From Portulaca oleracea (Eukaryota > Streptophyta > Magnoliopsida > Caryophyllales > Portulacaceae): DNA of 64,000 nucleotides. Shown in pieces: positions 56,370 to 64,000 of this stretch. Location of the stretch: positions 18,320,501 to 18,384,500 of the forward strand of contig CM055876.1 of the NCBI GenBank assembly GCA_029582165.1, written 5' to 3'. Position 1 is the first letter of the stretch. Each line of letters begins with the position of its first letter. The position numbers and the translations under genes were made by a program. The notes under the pieces were generated by a model. That model did no database searches. It was not told the DNA's origin and was given only the letters and a program-made list of their open reading frames with translations.

Positions 56370-57526
56370 TGATGTATATTTGATGGCCATATACATCAAG
56401 GACATCAAGAAAGACATCCAATATGCATCATAGGAGCCTAATACTCGGTTATATGGCAAAAGAGCATCATTCACTCAAGTATCCCTTTCGTTTGAATGAT
56501 TTCAACAAGGGCAGTTTGGTAATTTACTCTATAACTCTAGATACATGCGTCTAATGAGGAAGTCATCCAAAGACATATTGAAGAGCATTGAAAGAGCTTT
56601 CCAATGGTTTTTGAATCTTGAAGTTTGGACAAGTATTGAAGGAGTTATAGTCTTTTCTTTCTAGAGTTGTATTTTAGAGTTTTTATGATGTAATAAATGT
56701 GTAGGATGATGTAAGCCTCAAGGGGCCTAATTCTTGATTTGTACACATCTAGGGAGGGCTAGGATTACTATAAATACCCCCCTTAGGCCTCTTGTAATCT
56801 CATTCATTCAATAAATCAAATACAAACACATGGTGTTGTTTTCTCTCTAGCTTTTGCTAGTCTTTCGTTTCTCTTGAGGGAGATTCGATCCTATCTTCTT
56901 CTTCTAGCTTAGGGTGGCGTCCTAGGTGGTGATAGGAAGAGATTGAAGCATTCTTGAAGGTGGTGTGGCTGTATCCTTCAAGAATCTTCAAAGCCATTAT
57001 CATTCATCATTCAAATCGTGAGTTTCTTTCTAATTTTCATTTGATCTTGTTTTTGTTTCTACATTGTTTCAAATTCAAGATTCATTTGAATATCATTCAA
57101 TCATTCAAGAAACTTACATTCTATCCATTTACACTCTCATTTCATTCATTTCATTCATCCATTTCGTCCATTCCATTCGTTTATCCATCCATTCATTCAT
57201 TCATTCATTCATTCATTCAATCTTAAAGAAACACTTAAAGATCCTAATCTTTTGTATAATTTGATCATCCTTGATCCTTTTATACATCATTTCATTCAAT
57301 TTGGTTGATCTTTAAGAACTTTGAGAAGCAAGATTCTTATCTTGGTTTTTAAAGATCCTGATTTCTATGTGTAATGAGATCTCTTGATCCCATTATACAT
57401 CATTTTGTTTATCATTCATCCTTTTTCCATTCATTCTTTTGGACTAAGAGTTGGGATTCTTATCTCGTTCTTAAAGATCCTGAATTCTTGTGTAATGTGA
57501 TCATCCCTTGGTCTCATTATACATCA
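56370..57526 (+). repeat. 3' LTR of the Gag-protease element
   Basis: This 1157-bp LTR is nearly identical to 53154-54306. The 4-bp length difference is one extra ATTC in the microsatellite. The TATA box is at 56769-56776. It is preceded by ACCGGGGCAGTA, a plausible polypurine tract. Confidence 0.95.
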
Positions 57527-57810
57527 TAAATCCATAAGATACGGCTAAAAATGTTTTTTTAATAAACACGTTCCTCTAAAAATTTTCACACTATTCTCCA
57601 GGATACCTTATCACTTATCACTTACTTACCTTATCAATTACAACTCAGTACAATGGTGACTAAATTTGTGTACTTTATCAATTACATCAACGGTATTGAC
57701 TACATAATAAGCAAAACATAGAAAAAAATGAAGCTATCTCATGGAGAGTGACAAAAGGAAAGAATGTAATTACATAAAATTATAAATTATAGATTATAGA
57801 CTATTACTAA

Positions 57811-58105
57811 GGCCCCGTTCTTTTATACGGTTGGTTGCAGTGCGGTGTGGTGGAAATTTGAAAGTTGTTGTGGGTTGGGGAAAGGTTTGGTGGAATGTTG
57901 AACGTTGTAGTGTATTGTGTAATGTCGTGATGTAAATAATTGTAAGTGGGTTGCTATATTTGAAATTGTAAAGTGTAATTTTTAAAAAAGATAAATTAAA
58001 ATTAAAATGGTAAATTGTAGTGGGTTGTAGTGGAATATGGAAAGTTGTGGTGCGATGTAGAACTGCAAGGTCCGCAACCAACCAACAGCATAAAAGAACG
58101 GGGCC
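57811..58105. mobile_element. Tourist-like (PIF/Harbinger) MITE
   Basis: This 295-bp element has ends GGCCCCGTTCTTTTATACGG and, inverted, ATAAAAGAACGGGGCC. The target duplication is TAA (57808-57810 and 58106-58108). GTTGTGGT/GTTGTAGTG words fill the interior. It is related at its ends to the MITE at 3663-3887. Confidence 0.88.
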
Positions 58106-58343
58106 TAAGTTCAAAGAGAAATTGGTTTATTCAAAGGAAATCTCAAATGTTGCAAAAATAATAGTTTTACAAACTTCAATTGATTACCATTAGTACTCCT
58201 CTGATGTGATCCAAAATGAGTTTTGGAAATTGTAAACACCATCAATGATATCATTATGCTCAGATTGGGAGGGGGGGGGGGGGGGGATAAGCATATAGTG
58301 GGCACCCATCACTGTTTAGGCTCATTTGGATCAAGATGTATCC

Positions 58344-59400
58344 TCAAGTGCTAACAATGGGCATTTGTACGAAGTGTCGAGCCTTTCTGACTTGTTCCTT
58401 ATTTCTCTTTCCATGATATACTTTTACACCCTTTCCTGACTTGTTATTATCCTTCTCTATAGCTTTAGAGCCCTTCCCCTGGTTCATCTGTTTAAAGCAC
58501 TCGAGCTTGTCCTCCCTAACCCTTCTCAACTTTACTGAAAAATGGTAGGGTGGTATTGATTCAAAGACAATTTTGTTCCTGTGGAGCCATATTACTCATG
58601 CTACAAAAGGACCAGAGCAGATTAGTCACTCTATTGTCTCCTTTTCTGCAGAAATTAAAATTAATTAGTAATGCTTGATGTATTATATTACCTGATATTT
58701 TCAGGGGTCCTCAAATCCAACCCACTGTAAGTGAAAGTTGTCAAACAATGATATGAGTATCCGTGCTCTAATGTCCCAGTCCTGTATTATATCTATGTAC
58801 CCATTGATCATAGGTACAGGCGTTTGACGATTGTATGATGTGCATCATTTTAGTATTGTTTCCCACCAAGCTAAGGCCTTGCACATACAATGTGAAACAT
58901 TGAGATGGACAATAGCATATGCAAATAAAAGCCAACAATCCATCGAAAAATGCAAAGTCCAAAATATAAATTGAATTAGATTAAGAGGAGGGATACCTTC
59001 ACATAATGAACCCTTTTTGATACCACCCGTCGCCACTCTAATGTACTCCTTTGTATTGGCCTCTAACTGCTCATTGGAAATAAAATAAAAAATGATCAGA
59101 TTTCAAATTAACAATATGAAATTTGAAGCATGTTTGACGTAGATTGTGATGTTAGATACCACCAGTCGCCGCTTTAATTAACAATTCAAATAAAATTATC
59201 TGGGCATTAACAGAGAGATGGAAAATGTAGACTATTATGAGGATTTTAATTTGAAATCTTGATTCATAAGGACAACTGTAAGAATGAATTGTAAGGATAA
59301 GATAACATAAGATCTTTTACGCTCCTCCGCTGTCTTCATCGGTGGCTGTTGCTTGGTGTCTTTGCCGCGTTTATGCTCCATTTTCGGCCACAATTCAGAT
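58344..59400 (-). pseudogene. Possible gene remnant on the minus strand, unrecognised
   Basis: Three exon-like pieces lie in order on the minus strand. The first starts MEHKRGKDTKQQPPMKTAEE (near 59380-59320) and ends near a GT. The second reads QLEANTKEYIRVATGGIKKG, with an AG before it and a GT after it (about 59065-58990). The third is a Lys-rich piece with NQGKGSKAIEKDNNKSGKG (about 58529-58344). I do not recognise the family. It could be a real small gene or a decayed fragment. Confidence 0.3.
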
Positions 59401-59500
59401 AGGGATATATAAGGACCGATGAATGTTGAAATTATGTTCATCCAACACAATTGTAGGAGATGATTGAGCGAAATACGTAGAGAATATGGAGAGAGAAGCA

Positions 59501-60740
59501 ACGAAACTGTAAATTACAGTCCCTAATCTCTATTACCTGAAAAATGGAGGAGAAGCAGTTGTGAGGAGACTGGAGACTGGAGAGGCAGTTATACCAAAGT
59601 TACGTAAAGGGACGGAAGTCATGGAATAGAGAGGGAAGTGAGGGGACATCCTTAAGGGCTTTCAAAGGCTATGATTCTCTAGCAATTTCATCTGACGGAT
59701 ATAATTAATCAGGGCATCGAAAATTCCTCCATCAACCTCATTTTACAACTATTAATAGTAGATTTCTAACCAGGAAGTAATTAATTAATTATCCAGCAGT
59801 TAAGTATCTCATTCAAGGATTCTAGGAAAACTGCAGGAGTATATTAGACGTACATATCTTATCAAATGAGTGATTGCTCACCAGTACACATAAAAGAACA
59901 TGCCAATTTCCACAAACATTTTCAGATGATAAAAAATTGATCTAAGAGCACTTTTCATGTTGATAGCGCTCACAAAAAATCGGGTCTGGGTTGAATTCGA
60001 GTCGGTCAATGTCAAAATTCGAACAAGAAATTGATGTCCGAACCTTGTTTTTTTTTTTTTGCTTTCTTTCTTTTTGGGTTGGGCAATTTAGACAAAATTA
60101 AATCCGGGTCGAAATTGGGTTCGGACAATAGAAAAAAGAGAAATAATGTGTTTGGTCAATTTGGTAAATGTTAAAATTCGGACGAAAAATCTATGACCAA
60201 ACCCAGTTTTTTTTCCAGGGTGGACAAAATTTTGCCAGTGCTACATGTTGAGCTGCTGGCTTCCAAGTTATTTTTGGGATTCCTTACTACAGGCATGTTT
60301 TCAGATGATTTAGAAATTCTAGCAAACTATATATAGAGGGAAGCAAAACAAAGACAAGAACAATCTTTCCGATTACAATTTCATCTATTAAGTCCAGAAC
60401 TTGGATACACTATTTGTGCATTAGCCCCACATGTTTCCACATGTGACAATCACGGATTCACGATAAGCTCTACAGCCCAAACAACTTTTGGCAAGGGGTC
60501 ATCATCTAATTACAAAAGAATTAATCAGGATGGTGCGATGAACTAATACTTCACATGGGTTTGTTGAATTCACTTTGGATTTGTACGTAATAATATCAAT
60601 GAGACGTACTAACAATCTCACCAAAAAGACAAGACTCCAACCATGAATAGTATATGATGTCTTTCTGGGGTCCCAATGGGATGATGACTATTGAATGCAA
60701 TTGGCAATGCATCAATCCTTGCCAAGAGTGAGAATGAGGG
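59501..60740. other. Intergenic DNA with dispersed repeat copy 2 and the upstream flank of the third SAUR
   Basis: Positions 59970-60235 carry the inverse of the repeat at 47249-47520. From about 60300 the sequence matches the upstream flank of the first SAUR (about 48060-48300), with shared words such as AAGTCCAGAACTT and TTTTGGCAA. The two SAURs thus arose from one larger duplication. No gene is seen. Confidence 0.6.
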
Positions 60741-60755
60741 ACAGGCTGAACAAAC

Positions 60756-60835
60756 CATGTGAGCATCAATAAGGCGGGTCCTCTTTAATAAACCCAATTG
60801 CACACAAAATTATGAGGATCCAAGCTTTATAAATA
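60756..60835 (+). promoter_or_regulatory. SAUR promoter block: CATGTG, GGCGGGTCCTC, TATA box
   Basis: CATGTG is at 60756-60761, GGCGGGTCCTC at 60773-60783 and TATAAATA at 60828-60835. The spacing matches that of the SAUR at 50897 exactly (72 bp between CATGTG and TATA starts). Confidence 0.7.
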
Positions 60836-60962
60836 GGTTGCCAACTTAACTCTACAACATCATCCATCAAAATTTCTCTTCCTATTGCTGAAGTTGTCAT
60901 CTCAACCCTATCCCAATTTCTTCTCATACTCCCCTCCTGTTTATTCAATCAACTGTCCAACA

Positions 60963-61253
60963 ATGATGGCTGCAAGGTTTTCGTCTATCATCTCAAATGC
61001 TAAACAAGTCCTCAAATTACACGCCAAGAATCAGAAAGGAGTTCCAAAAGGGCATGTGGCAGTCTACATTAATGGTGAAACTGAAATGAAGAGATATGTG
61101 GTTCCGCTCACTTATTTGAGTCATCCTTCATTCCAAGAGTTGCTGAGACATGCAGAGGAAGAGTTTGGTTACAACCACCCTATGGGTGGCCTCACAATTC
61201 CTTGCCAAGAGGAAGCCTTTATTGATGTCACAAAGCAGATGAATTCACAATAA
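60963..61253 (+). CDS. SAUR-family auxin-responsive protein, intact
   Basis: This intronless gene encodes 96 aa and starts at the first of two adjacent ATGs (MMAARFSSIISNAKQVL). An upstream in-frame extension to 60885 has no ATG and is leader. The domain has [52 protein letters not shown] and an EEAFIDVTKQMN end. YINGETE has an extra residue compared with YVGETE in the paralogues, shared with the frameshifted copy at 48613. The two are sister copies. The expected role is auxin- or light-regulated growth through PP2C.D inhibition, from family knowledge. Confidence 0.95.
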   Translation: MMAARFSSIISNAKQVLKLHAKNQKGVPKGHVAVYINGETEMKRYVVPLTYLSHPSFQELLRHAEEEFGYNHPMGGLTIPCQEEAFIDVTKQMNSQ

Positions 61254-62516
61254 GACGAGCGGGATGAGGAATCTAAAAGAATTGATACATTCTTAGTCCT
61301 TCAGTTTTGGCAAGAGCTTCAAATGAGAAAGTAAATATGTAGGTAGCTTCTAGGAATCACAGTGACTGTACATATAACATTTTCCTTCTTTTTAATGTAA
61401 TTGAGTATACTGAACAAAGATGTTGCTATTATTTTAGAATTTTTCGAGCAAATTTTGATCCATAAGTATTCTCTGCTTCGGAATAACTAATTTTTTGAAA
61501 AGATCATGGATGGTCAATATAAAGCCTTGCTACAAAGCGTTGCTATTCTTGATTAATAACTTTTTGTTCAGTCTGTTGTTGAAGCAATCTTATCTGATCA
61601 GCTAAATGCCCCGGCACACAGAATCTAATATTTTCATTCTGCATGTGACAAGTGCTACATCTAATATTCAGTAATACCTTGAAAAATTCCAGCCTTTGTG
61701 TCAAATTGAAATCCAAACATGTCAATTCCTTCCTTTTTATGTAGCAAAGAAGGTTATCCAATTGCTTTCAAAATATCATTCACAAAGCAAAGTCTCAGAC
61801 CACAATCTAATTTTACCCAAATCCAGCAACTAGTTCCTAAAGGCCACATCACCATTATCTTACTCGAACGATAAACTGAAGAAGACTATTAACATCCATT
61901 AACTGAGGGGTGGTCTCACATTTCCCTGCAATGAAGGACTATCTGATGTCGCTTGTCAATTGGGATCATGTAAAACAGGTTGTATGTTTAGAAAGAATTT
62001 TAATGTTATCTCATTATTTCTTTGTTGTTCTTTCCCCTATCATGATAATCAATCTGATTACCGAGAAACAGACAATACTAAAACATGCATTATTTTAGAA
62101 AAATAAAAAAAGAAGAAGAGCATAGTTAATCACACTGTAACAAATATAGAATGCATGATTTTACCAAGCGATTTATTCGCCTGTATTTGAAATAGTTGCT
62201 GTATGAATTTGTGACTTTTACCTTATATCTATGTATTACTTTACATTAATGTTCTCGCTACACCTTCAATATTCATAAATTAGAGGATATCCTGTTCGGT
62301 TGAAATTTTTAGGCATTAAGAAACAGCATCGAAAGAGATTTTTTTTTTTTTTTTTTTTTTTTTTTGGGAGGGGGGACTTGAGTTTCAAATTGTTCAAGTT
62401 AGACTTCTTTATCATGGATACCGCATCTTGTATAATGCAGGAAATGGAGAATGTTGCTATCAAGCCTACAAGAAATCATATTGCTGAACTTGATATACCA
62501 AAAGATGTTTAAATAG
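61254..62516. other. 3' flank of the third SAUR
   Basis: The stretch is AT-rich. A long T-run passing into GGGAGGGGGG occurs at about 62340-62376. Positions 62410-62505 match 49420-49520. No gene is seen. Confidence 0.55.
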
Positions 62517-63151
62517 ATTTTCTTCATTTTTTGTACAGTATCCCAGGTATCAAAGCAGCTTCATATTTTAGGACCCTCTTTAGAGTTCACATGACCTCCT
62601 TGAGTTTACCTCACTACTATTCTTAGGCTCTCTGTGGGCAAACATGTAGTATTGTAGTTTTTTAGAAAAATTTCTCGCGATTGGGGTCTTAAAGGATTTA
62701 AATCACATAATGCCTGTGATATACATATGGTAGCACTTGAGATTTTTTTTCTTTTCTGTTGCCAAGTGTGCAGTTTTGTAGTTTTGAGAAAAAGGCTTGA
62801 ATTTCAAATTGTAGATGCTTGAAGACTAAATGTAACACTTGTCAAAAGGAGAATGGAATGTTAAATTTCGTATGTAAACGCATTTTAGCTAAGACAAAAT
62901 TTCCTGAACTCAAAACTGAACAAAAAAGTTATCAATCAAGATTGGAAAGGTAAAACTTCTGAAATAATGGCAGATGTTTCTTCAGTATTAAAGTATAATC
63001 TATTACATAGAAAAGGTGGAAAATTTTTATATCTACACAGATGGAGATATTTCTGATTCCTAGTGGCTACCTACATATGTACTTTCTGAGTTGAAGCACT
63101 TCCCAAAACTGCAGGACTACAAATGAGCTGTTTGCTTAGACTCCTTATGTC

Positions 63152-63448
63152 TCAGTATGAATTCATCTGGTTTGTGACAGAAATGAAAGCCTCTTCTTCA
63201 CAAGGAATTGTGAGACCACCCATTGGATGACTGTAACCGAACTCCTCCTCTGAATGTCTCAGCAATTCTTGGAATGAAGGATGGCTCAAATAAGTGAGTG
63301 GAACCACATATCTCTTCATTTCAGTTTCACCCACATAGACTGCTACATGTCCTTTTGGAACTCCTTTCTGTTTTTTCGCAAGTAGAGAGTGTAGTTTGAA
63401 GACTTGTCTGGCATTAGAGATGATAGAGGGAAATCTTGTAGCCATCAT
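63152..63448 (-). CDS. SAUR-family auxin-responsive protein, intact, minus strand
   Basis: This intronless gene encodes 98 aa ([20 protein letters not shown]). Domain landmarks are [53 protein letters not shown] and [13 protein letters not shown]. It differs from its inverted twin at 50897 mainly in the first 45 residues. The stop follows NSY instead of NSH. The same PP2C.D-inhibitor role is expected. Confidence 0.95.
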   Translation of the reverse strand: MMATRFPSIISNARQVFKLHSLLAKKQKGVPKGHVAVYVGETEMKRYVVPLTYLSHPSFQELLRHSEEEFGYSHPMGGLTIPCEEEAFISVTNQMNSY

Positions 63449-63588
63449 TGTTGGACAATTGATTAAGAAACAAGGCGGAAAAGGAGAACAATTTGTGATA
63501 TTGTGATAGGGTTAAGATAAGGAACTTTTGTAGTACAAAGAGAGATTTTGATGAAGAGTTGTGTTGTCAGGGTGCTAAGCTAGTCATC

Positions 63589-63682
63589 TATTTATAAAGG
63601 ATTGATGCCCATAGTTTTTCGTATGAAGTTTAGGCAACTGGATTTGTTAGGGAGGAGGACCCCCCTTTTTAGTGCTCACATG
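63589..63682 (-). promoter_or_regulatory. SAUR promoter block on the minus strand
   Basis: Reading on the minus strand, CATGTG lies at plus 63677-63682, GGGGGGTCCTC at plus 63655-63665 (one base changed from GGCGGGTCCTC) and TATAAATA at plus 63589-63596. The CATGTG-to-TATA distance is 14 bp longer than in the other two intact genes. Confidence 0.65.
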
Positions 63683-64000
63683 GCTTTTTTCAATCTATCC
63701 TTTTCTTTCACTTGGCAAGGATTGTTGTGTTGTCTACAAAATTGCATTCAGCAGTCATAATACAATTGGACCCCAAACAGATATCAAGACTATTCATGGT
63801 TGAATGAAATCTTCTGTTTTTATTGTGAGATTGGTGATTGTCACTAACATTATTGCCTATATTGCAAAATTGAATGCAACAGACCCATGTGAAGTTGTAT
63901 TAGCTCTGGACCAACCTGATTAATTCTTTGTGTTAATTGAGGATGATCCCTCTTGCCAAAACCTGTTTGGCCTCAACAGGGTATAATGATCGTCAATTGA

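Larger units (their letters stand above)
53154..57526 (+). mobile_element. Non-autonomous LTR retrotransposon encoding only Gag and protease, 4.4 kb
   Basis: The LTRs are 53154-54306 and 56370-57526, starting TGATGTATA and ending TATACATCA, a perfect 9-bp inverted terminus. The primer-binding site TGGTATCAGAGC (54311-54322) matches the initiator tRNA-Met type. A single gag-protease gene fills the centre, followed directly by the 3' LTR, so RT, RNase H and integrase are absent. The target flanks are TAAAC and TAAAT, a 5-bp duplication with one mismatch. By eye the LTRs differ at about seven bases plus one ATTC unit, so the insertion is recent. It must borrow enzymes from a relative. Confidence 0.93.
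62517..64000 (-). repeat. Right arm of the inverted SAUR duplication, running off the edge
   Basis: The arm is the reverse complement of 50376-51670. Homology runs from TTGTACAGTATCCC (62533) through the SAUR to the last base of the window (CGTCAATTGA, matching TCAATTGACG at 50376). The arm probably continues beyond 64000. Confidence 0.9.

Noticed and set aside
60885..60962. N-terminal extension of the SAUR at 60963
   Set aside because: The longer frame begins without an ATG, and the homologous genes all start at the ATG pair. The extension is 5' leader.

Overview
The window is plant nuclear DNA, most likely from a eudicot. It carries a multi-exon nuclear ribosome-biogenesis gene (IMP4), a cluster of intronless SAUR auxin-response genes, and a dense nest of plant transposons: Ty3/gypsy, CACTA, hAT, Mutator-like, Tourist and Stowaway. 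The species cannot be named from the sequence alone.

Region 1 to 35,819 is one nest of elements. An old Tat-lineage Ty3/gypsy element lies on the minus strand. Its 5' LTR is at 34094-35819 and its 3' end lies beyond the left edge. A second, younger element of the same lineage (8419-26947, 18.5 kb, 5-bp target duplication CCAGC) has landed in its integrase region. A 5.8-kb CACTA element (530-6322, 3-bp duplication AGC) and a 165-bp Mutator-like MITE (32289-32453, 9-bp duplication) have also hit it. The CACTA element itself contains a Tourist-like MITE. The younger element has gag, protease, reverse transcriptase, two RNase H domains and integrase on the minus strand. On the plus strand, between pol and the 3' LTR, it carries two intron-containing genes, each behind its own TATA box. 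One encodes a plant mobile domain (PMD) protein with a tryptophan-rich WG/GW tail. The other encodes a DUF7745-like protein. Both stay open across their introns, whereas gag and pol have frameshifts. The non-coding parts of this element hold many copies of a short palindromic motif, AACCCG(n)GGGTT. The old element's LTR holds a related palindrome set.

Region 35,820 to 39,770 is AT-rich intergenic DNA. It contains an LTR-like promoter fragment, a GAA/GAT microsatellite, a 22-23 bp minisatellite and GC-rich hAT-like remnants. Region 39,770 to 46,130 is IMP4: nine exons, 293 aa, complete, with telo-box motifs in the leader. Intron 6 holds an hAT element with a Stowaway MITE nested in it, and intron 8 holds an hAT-type MITE.

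Region 46,130 to 64,000 is a SAUR cluster. It has two intact plus-strand genes (50897 and 60963), one intact minus-strand gene (63448-63152), a frameshifted copy (48613) and a truncated relic (about 51590-51850). The copies share a promoter block made of CATGTG, GGCGGGTCCTC and TATAAATA. The segment around the second SAUR is repeated in inverted orientation at the right edge. Between the copies sits a young non-autonomous LTR retrotransposon (53154-57526) that encodes only Gag and protease, primes from an initiator-tRNA-Met type site, and has nearly identical LTRs. A Tourist-like MITE (57811-58105) and a weak minus-strand gene remnant fill part of the remainder.
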